From Cocos nucifera (taxonomy: Eukaryota > Streptophyta > Magnoliopsida > Arecales > Arecaceae): 64,000 nucleotides of DNA. Below the pieces are notes generated by a model, which saw nothing but the letters and a program-made list of their open reading frames with translations, did no database searches and was not told the origin of the DNA. How positions within the stretch are numbered: the first letter of the stretch is position 1; every line of letters begins with the position of its first letter. Position numbers and translations under genes: made by a program. Location: NCBI GenBank assembly GCA_006176705.1, contig QRFJ01003064.1, forward strand, positions 124,001 through 188,000, in the 5' to 3' direction. Below, one piece after another: positions 44,616 to 55,399 of this stretch.

Positions 44616-46204
44616 TGATAAGCATCATAAATTCATCAATAAAAGTATTAATTTATTAATTAATTTATATTAATTTTTAAGAATTAATGATCAACTTATA
44701 TATAATTTTTAAGAAATTCATATTTTTATTAATTAAAAAATTAATTAAAAAATAATAAAAATTAGAAAATAAAATTTTATAATCAATGAAAAGAGCTCAT
44801 TTTTTTGATCATAACAAAATAAATTTAAAACAAAATGGAGCTAAAACAAAAATGATATAAATTTCTAAAGAAATAAAATAAATAAAAATTAAATAAAAAA
44901 AGAAAACAACTCAGCCGGCTCCGCAAGCTAAGCCACCAAGCCAAGCCAAGCCATCAAAGCCGACTTAGCCATTGAAGCCATCAGTCGATCCATGATCCAG
45001 ATGTAGACCGCCAGCTCAGCAACAACCGACAAATCAGAGATTACCACATGGCGGACCTAGACCCTTAAAGGGTCTATGGAAATTTATTACGGCTCATAGG
45101 ATATTTTGATCTTTTCACTCAGCGACAAGAGTGCTGATTGGCTGTGGTGTGCGGTGCGGTCGGTCCACATGATCCTTGAGAATAGTAATTATGCGATCGG
45201 ACGGCTGTGGTAGCTTGCGGTCAAGATCGGACGGCTGTGGTTATTTTTGGATTTGATTCAGCTTCAGACTTCATGCGGATCGCCATCCAATGGTAGCACT
45301 CGATCCAAGGGATGATCTAACGGTCTAAAATACTCTCGATGATGATCAGGACTCCCAACGCATGATTTGTGGCTAGATTTTCTCCATCAATGCGTGATCG
45401 GATAGTTAGAATTTAATTCGACTTGATCTAGACTGATATGCATTCGATTTTGATGATTTTTGGATCGTTGGATTCCTATTGAATGGCTAGATTTCACTAG
45501 AATTACCAAATTCATATTAGAGCTATTTTGATTCAAATTTTATTCAAATTTCTTTATATTTTGATGATTACAAAGGCTATTAGTCCCTCATTGCCTTCAG
45601 AAATAAATATCCAACCCTCCTAGCTCTATAAAAAGGATCCCAGGCCTCCAAAAATAAATATTTCCAATCAAGATGAAGCTTTGGTACATGGTGAAGCTAG
45701 GCTATGGGTTATTGGCTGCTTCAAAGTAACGGATGCCGAGAAGAAGAGCTAAGCTTCTACACCATCTTTCCACCGATGCTGATCCAAGATCAGAGATCAC
45801 TCTATTTTATTTTATTTTTATTTTATATATTTAAATTATAAACTTTTTAATGCAATATTTATGCTCTTTAATTTTATATTTTTTATTTTTATTTAATTTT
45901 TATACTTTAAATTATTACTTTTTATTGCAAGTAGATGCTAAGATCTAACTAGTAGATCTTAGTACCAAGCTTAAATTCCCACACCTTTTAATTTTTATTT
46001 TTTTTATTTTCTAACTTCACTTCTAATCCCAAAACTTATCTCTTTTCTTTTTCTTTTGTAAAATCAAAGATTTTAAATCTAAAAATACTACCTTCCCTAT
46101 AGATTCGACCCGACTCACTACTATCTATGCATTTTTAATTATTTTAAGAAGTCAGATTAAACTGATAAACATGATATTTTAATGACAACATCGCATTCTT
46201 ATCA
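44616..46204 (+). repeat. 3' LTR of gypsy E
   Basis: 1589 bp, the same length as the 5' LTR. Over the first 60 bases the two differ at three positions. It starts TGATAAGC and ends ATTCTTATCA. Confidence 0.9.
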
Positions 46205-46209
46205 GTATG
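46205..46209. repeat. Target-site duplication GTATG of gypsy E, right copy
   Basis: Identical to 39240-39244. Copia C resumes after it. Confidence 0.85.
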
Positions 46210-48530
46210 TATTGAGCAAAGTAAAATAAATAGTATCAAAAAAATAGATAGTTATATTTTCAAATTCATTGCTTTGAGTAAAAATTATTTTAAAATAAAT
46301 AATTTATAAAGATTTTGTAATGCAAATAAAAAAATTAGGATCAAATTTAAATTTTCAAATAAGTTTCAAAATTTAGTTTAGAAATTTATTTTTTGGAGTA
46401 AGAATATATTTTTAAATTCAATTTAACTCTAATCATTTGCCAAAAATGACCATGCAAATCAAGTTTAAAGTTTGGCACATAAAAAGTTTAGTATTATATT
46501 TATCAATGAGCTTCAAAATTATAAAAATGTATCAAAATCAATTTATTTGGAGTAAGAATATGTCTCAATTTTTTTTTTCACTCTAAATAGTTTTCAAAAA
46601 TAATTTGACAATCAAATCAAAAGCATATTGATCAAATGGAATCATCATATTAAGGCTCAAAAGTATAATGAAATCAATATTCATTTACCTTAATATAAGC
46701 TAATTAGAATTTTTAATCAAAGCTAGATAATATCACTCCCCTTATTTTCATAATTAATGCTAGATAAATTTATTTTTTTAATTTTTTTTCTTTTTCTTTC
46801 AAATCAAGTAGATTAAACATGAATTTAACTACTAAATTTAGATTTTCTAAATTTAAAAGATATTTTTAATTTTAAAATTCTTTTTAAATAATTGATCATT
46901 TTTTCTTTAATAATTTCTCTCCCTTACTTTAGTAAATAATATCATTTTAAAATTAAATAAAATTTAAAAGTACAAGCATCAATTAAGTGAAATAAGCATT
47001 AATCAAATAAAATATTCACTCAATTAAGTTCAGAAAAATGTATAAGATTCTTTGAATTTATCTTAAGAGATATCATGTCAAGAGTATATCAATATAAAAT
47101 AGATTTGAGACATTATATCTAATTCTTTTATCAAAAAATAATACAATAAAATGCAAGGCAAGAATGATATCAATGATACCAAGAGTGAAAATTTTCTTAG
47201 GAAGAAACTTCTTGATATCAATTAAACTAAAATTTAGACCGAATTATGATTTTTTTAATAGTTCAATACTATTTAAAGATTAATTTGTAAATTCAGCTTG
47301 ATACCAATGATTTTAATTTTGAATTGATAAAAATGAATTAATTCAAATTAAATAGTTTTGAGGATTTTGAATGATGAATCAATTTGAATTGATATCAGCA
47401 AATCAATCAAGATAAATCATAGAAAAATTTTCAGTAATTCTTTAAAAAGATCAACTCTTTCTTTTCTTAAGAAATATCAAGCAATCAGGTATAGAAAAAG
47501 TATGTATTTTAAATTTATTTTAAATAATATCATATCAAACATATAGCTATGCAAAGTCAGATTTGAAATAAAAATATTTTTCTCTTATTTGCCAAAAGAT
47601 AAATCAATCAAATATATGACAAATAGCAAGCTGTTTGATACTAATTATTTAAAACTAAAGTTCTCTTTAAAGGTTTAGCATTAAAGATAAATAAAAACTT
47701 TCTTGAAACATCTTGCTTGATATCAACTTCAAAAGATTCAAGAAAATTATTTTTTAAATTTAATTTTTAAAATCAATCAATTGAAACAAAATAAGAATAT
47801 TCATCAATAAATCCTCTTTTAAGATAAGAAAAGACAATGAAATCAATAATCAAGAAAGATATTCAAATCAATTTGGAAAATAAAAAATTAATCAATTGGG
47901 GGGGGGGGTTTCGATAATCAAATAGGATAAGATCAAATCAAGATGAAACTAGATGAAGGCTCTATGAGTTTAATTCAACTAGGAAGTTTTGAAATCCTTA
48001 GGGGTTAACCTAAGATGCAATGCAGATGACCATATCAAGTACTTAATTTTTATAATTAAATATTTTATTTTCAAGTACTTAGATCATGCAACTTTTTTTT
48101 GAAATATTTTAATATTTAAGCATCTTTTGGGGGATTATTAAACTTAGTTTCTCTTATGAATTTAGCAATTAAAATATTTAAACTAATTAAGCATCTCTTA
48201 GTTTAAATTCATCAAATAAAGAATTGATATGAGGAGACTTAAAGTATCAAGCTAAATTTTAAGTTTAATCATTTCAATCATTGATATATAGAGAAAAGTA
48301 TATTAATTTAAAAAATAAAATATTTAAATTATTGTAAGCATCAAAATCAATCATACTTATCGAAACAAGAGAGGAGTTTTCATATGCATACATGTTAGCA
48401 AATCATTAAAGTCAATACATCAAACTTTCAATTCATAGAGTATGATTATTTTATGCAATGATAAATCATCAAAATCAATCAAACAATGATGGCATGATGT
48501 GAAAAAAATTTAGATTTTACTAAACCTCAT
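46210..48530 (-). other. Copia C interior, non-coding
   Basis: 2.3 kb of AT-rich DNA where pol would be expected. Loosely repeated segments are visible, such as TTTTGGAGTAAGAATAT at about 46393 and 46549. A CTTAAGAAATATCAAG / CTTAAGAGATATCATG type occurs near 47070 and 47470. A run of eleven G lies at 47898-47908. No pol domain is recognisable on either strand. Confidence 0.6.
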
Positions 48531-48710
48531 CACCCATCCAATTTCATTTCCAAGACATCCATTCATAATATTTTTCTCTTTTCATTCCATTGGATCCTTG
48601 ATGTACCTAAAAAATCATTTACTAGATTTTAGTACCCAAGCCATCTTTAATCCATTGAGGTTAGAGCTTATGGTTCCTTTTAGAATCTAAATTTATTTGA
48701 TTAAAGTTTG

Positions 48711-49865
48711 GCCAATTCTTTTAATGTTGCATTCTGAAATTTTATGGCCAACTTTGTTACATTTGAAGCATCTAATTGAGTGATTTTTAGTTGAAGATTT
48801 AGTGAACATATTCTAAATAAATTTTTATTTTCTTAAATGATTATATCCAATTCCAGCTTTATCGAAAATAACTTTTTGTTATTCAAAATTGATTGAAGCT
48901 TTTGAGATCCAAGTGTAAACTTTTCAAGCATGGATTTTAAATTTTTAATTTCTTTTCTTAGTTTCATATTTTCTTCCAAAAGAGATTTTTCAGATTTCAA
49001 AAGCTTTTCTTTTTCTTTAATCAAGAATTTTTTTAGATTTTGCAAGATTTTTCTTTTTCTTAGTTAAAGTTTCAATTTATTTCAAGAAATCTTTCTTTTC
49101 TTTGGTCATATTTTTTATGTCTTTCATAATATCTTCTTTTTTATATAAGACTTTATTTTTCTCTTCAGCCAAAGTAAGATTGAATTTTTTAAGCTCTTTA
49201 TTATTCAATCTTATTTTTTTGTATTCATCCATTAAATCATTAAAGGCTTCAAATAACTCATCAAAAGTAAAATCGAAAGAGTTATTAATGTTTACCTCAT
49301 CATCATTAGACATGAGGCAAGGATTTGTGATACATTCTTCCTCTTTATCCATCAAGTATAATTGATATACTTTTTTCTCTTCTCTTTCATCTTTCTTTTC
49401 TTTGCTTTGCTTCCCCTTAATTGAAGCTTTCTTCTTTCTTTGTTTCTTCTTCTTATTTTTCTTTCCATCCTCATGGGCCATGAGATATATATTGGGGTGA
49501 GCTTTTTTTTCTTCTTGGGAGCTTGAATCTTCTTTTTGATTTGCTCCCTCATAAGTTCTTTTCAATCTCTCCCATACATGTTTTGCTGAAATACATGAAG
49601 AAATTGCATTAAATACATTTAACTCTAAGAAGCAATAAAGCATATTCATGTCCTTAGCATTAAGTTGGGCCATTTCTTTATCATGCTCTTCCAATGCATT
49701 GGTCATGTGTGAGCCATCTATTATAATCTTCCATGATTTATAATCATGTGCTTGTATGAAGATTTTCATCCTAGCTTTTCAATAGATATAATTATAACCA
49801 TTAAAAAGTGAAGGTCTATCTATAGAATATTCTTCATTAAACAAAGATGCCATTTGGGTTGCCAT
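48711..49865 (-). pseudogene. Copia C gag
   Basis: The start is ATG at 49865 (minus). The frame reads YSIDRPSLFNGYNYIY, then a stop where tryptophan is usual, then KARMKIFIQAHDYKSW, ELNVFNAISSCISAKHVWER. Lys- and Glu-rich sequence and a coiled-coil region (KKIRLNNKELKKFNL) follow. After a frame change near 49060 another coiled coil runs to LQSILNNKK, and then the knuckle CFKCNKVGHKISEC, with all CCHC residues kept, at about 48745-48785. This is SIRE-lineage gag, shortened in the middle. It would form the particle. No protease follows. Confidence 0.8.
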
Positions 49866-49914
49866 TGATCTTTTGCCCTAGATGGTTAGGTCAAAAATTA
49901 ATAATAAAGCATCT

Positions 49915-49927
49915 GCTCTAATACCAA
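49915..49927 (-). other. Primer-binding site of copia C
   Basis: On the minus strand TTGGTATTAGAGC, the initiator-methionine tRNA site with one change, one base from the LTR. Confidence 0.85.
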
Positions 49928-51029
49928 TTGTTGCCTAGAGATAGCAATACAAGAGAGGAGGGTGAATTGGGTTCTTATAAAATTTTAATCAAATTTACTT
50001 TCTAAACAAGTATGTGCTTTGATTTTAACCAAAGTAGGGTGTTAAAATGTAAATAATATAAGCAACAAAATTAAGATAACAAAATCTAACTATGAAAGTA
50101 AAGCAAGAATTTTAAGCATGCAAAGATGCAAAAAAAAGAAGAAAAGAGCACAACACAAATACACAAAGATTTATAGTGGTTCGGTGCAACCCGCACCTAC
50201 GTCCACTTCCTAAGTTTTTCTTGAGATTTTCACTATAATCTACTCTTGATTTTAGTGTATTTATTTTTTAGGCTTACAAACAAATCTAGTTAATTTTTAT
50301 TGGAGCACCAACCAAAATCTAATATCGTTAGTTTTTTGGATTCACTAACAATCCAATTGATTTTTCGAACTCACCAACCAAAATCTTATACTAATAGTTT
50401 TTCGAAATCACTATTAATCTAGTTGGTTTCTTGGGCTCATCAACTAAAATCTATAATATCCAATTCTGGGCTTGGATGGGCCTAATCTCCAAGTTTCTTT
50501 CTCCTAAAGAAACTTGAAAAGAAATAAAAAATATAAGTAAAATTTCAGCATAATATAAAAAATAGAAATTAAGCTCTTTTAAATCCTAAAGAGGAAGCCA
50601 ATGATGTGCTCGATTGAAGCTTGGCTTTTCTTCAAATTATGCTTGAGAGAATGTAGAAGATGTTGGAGAAGATTGCTTTGAAGGCTCGCTGAAATCTGTA
50701 TATAAATTTTCTCTTTTTTCTTTTCTTTGGATATTCAATGTTTCTCATCGAAAATAAAAGAATCTCTCTTTAAATCCCTTAATTCTTTTTTTCAATTGAT
50801 TCTCCATTTTTTAAATACCTTTAAAGATGGTTGGAGGTGAGTTCTAGTTGTTAGAAGCACTAAAATAGCCGTTGGGAGTGAAAACTAGTCATTGCAAAAT
50901 AATCCATTGAAGGCTGTCCGTGCAAAATGAGACCTCAGTTTTTTATGAGACCTCTCATCAGATTTTGAGACCTCTCGGTTCTAAATCGAGACATCTCATC
51001 GGAACTACAAGATCTCTCAAAAATCTTGT

Positions 51030-51034
51030 GAGAG
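51030..51034. repeat. Target-site duplication of copia D, left copy
   Basis: GAGAG; the right copy at 54520-54524 is GAGAC. The undisturbed copia C LTR has GAGAC at the matching place. Confidence 0.7.
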
Positions 51035-51954
51035 TGTTGGCGCACCAACTGGCATCATCTCTCTCTGATACCAATTGATGTTCCATGATATCGCTCGAAC
51101 GTCAATCATCCTTGGCATCACAAGCCCCGATACCATGTTATGAAAGCCCCTGATCTTTAGCATGGACCTAAAGGAACATGTGACATTCTTTATGGGCAAC
51201 AAATCATTGATCCTCCACCTAAATATATGATGGGGTGCCTCCCTCCTTAGGCTTGAGGGAGATGCCCCCTTCTCTAGGGCTCCTTCAAGAACCCTAAGAC
51301 GGCAACTCTAGAGAGAAGAGAAGAAGAGAGTAGAGAGAGAAAATGTTTGTATTCCACAGCATAATGAAATCCTAATACAGCCTATGAATTTATACATAGC
51401 CGTTAGGTCTGATAAAAAAACTCTCCGACTAATCCAATACATGAAAGCACTCACCGAGCCCATGTACACCCATATCTTCCATACTCTCATCCTCTGGATC
51501 TAGATCCGACCTATACATGAATTAGCCTCCTTAAGACCTCTTAAATCAGGCCTTAGGACCCTCAAGATCAACCTAGACCCTAACCCAAAATAGACCCTCG
51601 CATAACTCAGCTCGCACACTAAGCCAGCTTAGTCTCAACACTGAGCCGGCTAAGTTTCACTGGGTCAGCTCTGTCTGAAACTAAGCCAGCCTAGTTTTGT
51701 GCCATGCCTGCAGTCCCAAAACTCAATCTTTCTATTTTGCCATGCTCTGAGACTTAGCCGATCTAGTTTTGGACTGAGCTGGCTAACCTGTAGAAAATAT
51801 TCTTTCTACAGTCTTGATTCTTCGACTTTAGTTTTTTGCTTTACCTTATGTCCTAGGTCTCCGAAACACCAACCAAGCCCTTGGAATCCTCAGAGCCAAT
51901 CCCCTGACTCCTCCCGTGGCCTTCCAAGGCTTGGGAGCACCATAAATTCTCACA
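51035..51954 (-). repeat. 3' LTR of copia D
   Basis: 920 bp from TGTTGGCGCACC to ATTCTCACA on the plus strand. It contains CTCTGATACCAAT at 51063-51075, a primer-site-like word inside the LTR. Actin-like or other gene content is absent. Confidence 0.88.
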
Positions 51955-51967
51955 ATCTCCACCTTGG
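51955..51967 (-). other. Polypurine tract of copia D
   Basis: On the minus strand CACCAAGGTGGAGAT adjoins the LTR, as in copia A1 and A2. Confidence 0.8.
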
Positions 51968-53379
51968 TGCTCTCAAGCCTTGGCAAACCTCTCAGCAATG
52001 ACCTCCTGCACTATCTCACTGTTCCTATGCATTCGATAGCCGCTTGTGCAATCATCACCTTCACCAATCCTCTTCAACTATTGTGCACTCTTGAGGCCTT
52101 TTGGATGACCACTTCTATCACTGAAGACCTTGGCTTGCACCTTTGCACCATCCTAGAATTGTAGGATCTTTTCTGCTTAGTAGCTGCATCACTTTTTTTA
52201 GACTTTCCTGGAGAACCTACAATATTTCTGTACCAGCACTCGCTGCAAATCCTAACATGGTCTCCTCAAAATTATGGCTATCCTTCTATACTTGCCGCTT
52301 CATCTAAAACTATGCATCACCGATGCTGGTGCTAGGATATCGATCCTCCCGCACCCCTCTGCTCTGAACTCATGTCAAATTCCTCTCCAATTGTGAAGCC
52401 ACCTCTCCACACTCCACCTATATCTGAAGTCCATCTGATGCTGTAAAAGCCGACTCTATCACTGAGTCCCTTGAGGCCAACCACTTAACGCTGCACTACT
52501 GAGCTTGCTGCTGTATCTCAAACACCATCGCTATCCCTTCAAACCCTCCACACTCTGCGGACCCCTTCGAAGCCATCTCGAATACCTCCACAACCCATGG
52601 GCACCTTCGAAACTCAAGAGCTCATCCAACTCTTCTGAAATGAGCGACTAAACCCTAGAAAATTTCACCCTAGTCCTTCTCTTCTGCCCCTACTCCAGCC
52701 ATCACTTTAATTGCGTCTGGAGAACCATCCTCCACTTGAACCGCAACTCTCCCTGGTGCTCCTATCGAAGAAATCTGATCCATGATACTCTCGACTACCT
52801 GAGATGCCTCTAGCGCTCCCTGAGACCCCCTGGCTCTCTCTGAGACCTGCACCTGATCTTCCTGTGATACCACTAACACTCTCTACTTAGATACACTCCT
52901 CGGTTGCTAGACCACCGAGCCTCTCTCAGCCTTAGGGTAGTGCTCCTGTACCTCTAGGATAGTGCTCCTACAGTACTCCAGCGCTCCCTGACTCATCTCT
53001 ATGCCACTCTACAGTCATCTAGTCCTAACCTGCTGGACCTCCATGGATCATCCATCTCCATCATCTCCAAGACTCCGTAAGTCCATGCTCTGATCGAATC
53101 ACTAAATACATCTTTGACTACTTTCCCATCTTCCTGACACCGAAGGATGTATAGTCGCTTCTTCAGCCTTTCTTCGATCATTATCTCTTGAAAAATCTCT
53201 CTTCAACAGCCCTACACTACCCATCTTCCTAGAAAATCCTGATGATCTCTGCTAAGATACCTTCCTTGGCTGCTACATCACCGAGCCTCTCTCAGCCCTG
53301 CATCTCTAGAGAAGTGCTACTGCAGCACTCTAGTGCTCCCTGCCTTTTACATAACCATCATACACCCTGGCCTTTCCAC
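51968..53379 (-). other. Copia D interior of unknown origin
   Basis: About 1.4 kb, GC-richer than the surroundings. It has short minus-strand frames (52670-52879, 52999-53181) that match no copia domain. A segment around ACCGAGCCTCTCTCAGCC with AGTGCTCC words is present twice, near 52910-53000 and 53278-53345. It may be captured or amplified sequence that replaced pol. Confidence 0.5.
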
Positions 53380-53480
53380 CAAGATCGATCAACAAATCAT
53401 GCACCAAATCCTTCTACCCCAGAAAAAATTCCTTCCCATTAAACCTCTCAACCTCCACCTTCAACCCGCTACTCTTGGTT
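53380..53480 (-). pseudogene. Copia D gag start
   Basis: The minus strand reads GLKVEVERFNGKEFFLG, then a stop, then KDLVHDLL. This corresponds to the beginning of Tork-type copia gag (FE.FDGKKNF.LWQ..V.DLL in copia A). It is cut off after about 35 codons. Confidence 0.6.
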
Positions 53481-53585
53481 GGCCAAACCACAGCAATAAC
53501 AAAGATAGATTTGAGACATACCATGAAATCCTTGTGTAGATTTCTGATTTCACCTTATATGACTTCTCCTTCATACTCAACCTTG

Positions 53586-53598
53586 CTCTGATACTAAT
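53586..53598 (-). other. Primer-binding site of copia D
   Basis: On the minus strand ATTAGTATCAGAG followed by C, against TTGGTATCAGAGC in the intact site. Confidence 0.8.
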
Positions 53599-54519
53599 TG
53601 TTGGTGCACCAACTAGCATCACCTCTCCCTGATACTAATTGATGTTTCATGATATCGCTCGAATGCTAATCATCCTTAGCATCATAAGCCCCAATACCAT
53701 ATTGCGGAAGCTCCTGATCTTTAGTATGGACCTGAAGGAACCTGTGACATTCTCTATGGGTAGCAAATAATCGATCCTCCACCTGGATCTATGATGGGGC
53801 ATCTCCCTCCTTGGGCTTGAGGGAGATGCCCCCTTCTCTAGGGCTTCTTCAAGAACCCTAGTGCGGCAACTCTAGAGAGAAGAGAAGAAGAGAGTTAAGG
53901 GAAAAAAGGTCTGTATTCCACAGCATAATGAAACCCTAATACAGCCTATGTATTTATACATAGCCATTAGGTCTGACCAAAAAACTCTTCGGCTAATCCA
54001 ATATATGAAAGCACTCACCAAGCCCATATACACCCACATCTCCCATGCTCTCATCCTCTAAATTTAGACCTGATCCATACATGAATTAGCCCTCTTAAGA
54101 CCTCTCAAACCAGGCCTTAAGACCCCTAGGATCAACCCAGATGCTAACCCAAAACAGACCCTCACATAACTCTGTCCGTACACTGAGCCGGCTCAATCTC
54201 AGCATTGAGCTAGCTAAGTTTCATTGGATCGACTCAGTCTGAAACTAAGCCGGCCCAATTCTGTGCCATGCTTGCAATTCTTAAACTCGACCTTTCTATT
54301 TTGTCTATGCTCTAAGACTTAGCCAACCCAATTTTGGACTAAGTCGGCTAACCTATGGAAAATATCCTTTTTACAGTTTTGATTCTCTAGCTTTGGTTCC
54401 TTGCTTCACCTTGTGTCTCAGGTTTTTGAAGCACCAACCAAGTCCCTGAAATCTCTGGAGCCAACCCCCTGACTCCTCTCGTGGCCTTTCAAGGATTGGG
54501 AGCACCACAAATCCTCACA
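53599..54519 (-). repeat. 5' LTR of copia D
   Basis: 921 bp, paired with 51035-51954. At its inner end lies the perfect palindrome GTTGGTGCACCAAC (53600-53613). CCCTGATACTAAT at 53627-53639 repeats the primer site 41 bp away. Confidence 0.88.
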
Positions 54520-54524
54520 GAGAC
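54520..54524. repeat. Target-site duplication of copia D, right copy
   Basis: GAGAC, against GAGAG on the left. Confidence 0.7.
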
Positions 54525-54974
54525 CTCTCACTCTCAGAGCATGGAAACTAAGTTTCTATCTCCTAAGATCGAGACATTTTGAGTTCAACTTGAGATCTCT
54601 CAAAATCATGTCAGAACTATGTTTAGACGTGCTAGTCCACTCGAGAGCTCTCGAAAAAATTTCAAGATGTCTCGAAAATTACTCCAAGACTATTTTGAGG
54701 AATTTTTTGCACCAATCAAGAAGATTTGATTTTTGTTTGATTTTTACATTATGTCTTCCTTATTTTGATCAAAGAGCTCTCTTTCTTCTGATCTTTGGAA
54801 GCTTAAGAAAAATCTTTTCTTTAAGAATCTTGACTTGATGATTTTTTATAGATCTTTTCTTGAAATGATTCTTTAATTTAAATACCTAAAAAGATCTACA
54901 TCCACTCATGAAACACATGGTTAAATATTCAAATACTCAAAATTTTGCAATCATCAAAATCAATCATGGGGTTA

Positions 54975-54979
54975 ATAAG
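54975..54979. repeat. Target-site duplication of copia C, right copy
   Basis: ATAAG, one base different from ATATG at 37106-37110. Copia B gag resumes after it. Confidence 0.7.
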
Positions 54980-55340
54980 ATGCCATACTGAATTCCTTAT
55001 CCAAGTCCTTCTTTCCTTTTCTTACTCATTTTAGAATGACAAAGCCTACAGTTAACTAACATGTTTTGTTAGGGTTATCATAGAAATTTGAAAAGGATCA
55101 TCTGCTCTACTAAGAGTCAGTGAATGCAGTGGGAGGGTCTTCTTCTGGTCGTCGACCTTTTAAGAAAGAAAAGAAGAATAAGAAGGTATAAGAGCATGTT
55201 GGGACATCAGTATAGCGTCAGACCAAGAAACCTAAGCTTGATAAGAGTCAAGTGAAGTGCTTCTATTATAAGAAATAGGAGCACTAAAAGAGAAACTATC
55301 CTCAGTATATTGCCTTCCTGAATCCGAACAGGTCGAGGAA
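54980..55340 (+). pseudogene. Copia B gag, C-terminal part with zinc knuckle relic
   Basis: Resumes in the expected frame with ILNSLSKSFFPF, then a Lys-rich linker, then KCFYYKK.EH.KRNYPQY. The last piece is a CCHC zinc knuckle in which the second and last cysteines have become tyrosine, and a glycine codon and a tryptophan codon are stops. The knuckle would have bound element RNA. Confidence 0.75.
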
Positions 55341-55399
55341 GAAGCAAACTATTGCTGGACAAGATAATTATATAATAACTCCTTGTAATATCTCAATAT

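Larger units (their letters stand above)
39245..46204 (+). mobile_element. Gypsy E: pol-less Athila-like element
   Basis: Two LTRs of exactly 1589 bp each (39245-40833 and 44616-46204) flank 3.8 kb. GTATG is duplicated at both sides. The first LTR is followed by a primer site of the aspartate-tRNA type used by Athila-like elements. The interior has a gag relic with Athila-like landmarks (SNSYNPDWSNHHNFSW) and the conserved AGGAGGCAACCCAA word after it, but no pol. The purine tract precedes the second LTR. It inserted into copia C. Confidence 0.9.
51035..54519 (-). mobile_element. Copia D: short pol-less copia element
   Basis: LTRs of 920 bp (51035-51954) and 921 bp (53599-54519) enclose only 1644 bp. 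On the minus strand the LTR begins TGTGAGGATTTGTGG. It is preceded by the purine tract CAAGGTGGAGAT and followed by the primer site ATTAGTATCAGAGC. These ends closely resemble copia A, and the LTR carries the same GAGCCGGCTCA words. The interior holds only the first part of a copia gag and unrelated sequence. It probably depended on A-family proteins; that is inference. Confidence 0.88.
37111..54974 (-). mobile_element. Copia C: gag-only copia element, SIRE-like
   Basis: The left LTR (37111-38606, 1496 bp) and the right LTR (49929-54974, enlarged by copia D) both begin TGTTGC and end GGGGTCA or GGGGTTA. The primer site lies beside the right LTR and the purine tract beside the left, so the element reads on the minus strand. 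The only coding relic is a gag of SIRE type with coiled-coil segments and a zinc knuckle. There is no trace of protease, integrase, reverse transcriptase or RNase H. Copia D sits in the right LTR and gypsy E in the interior. Without pol it must have moved with help from another element. Confidence 0.87.
49929..54974 (-). repeat. 5' LTR of copia C, interrupted by copia D
   Basis: 49929-51034 and 54520-54974 together form an LTR matching 37111-38606. The 3485-bp copia D separates them. Confidence 0.87.

Noticed and set aside
47898..47908. Run of eleven G in AT-rich DNA
   Set aside because: Striking, but a homopolymer this long may be slippage or a sequencing error, and nothing around it suggests a function.
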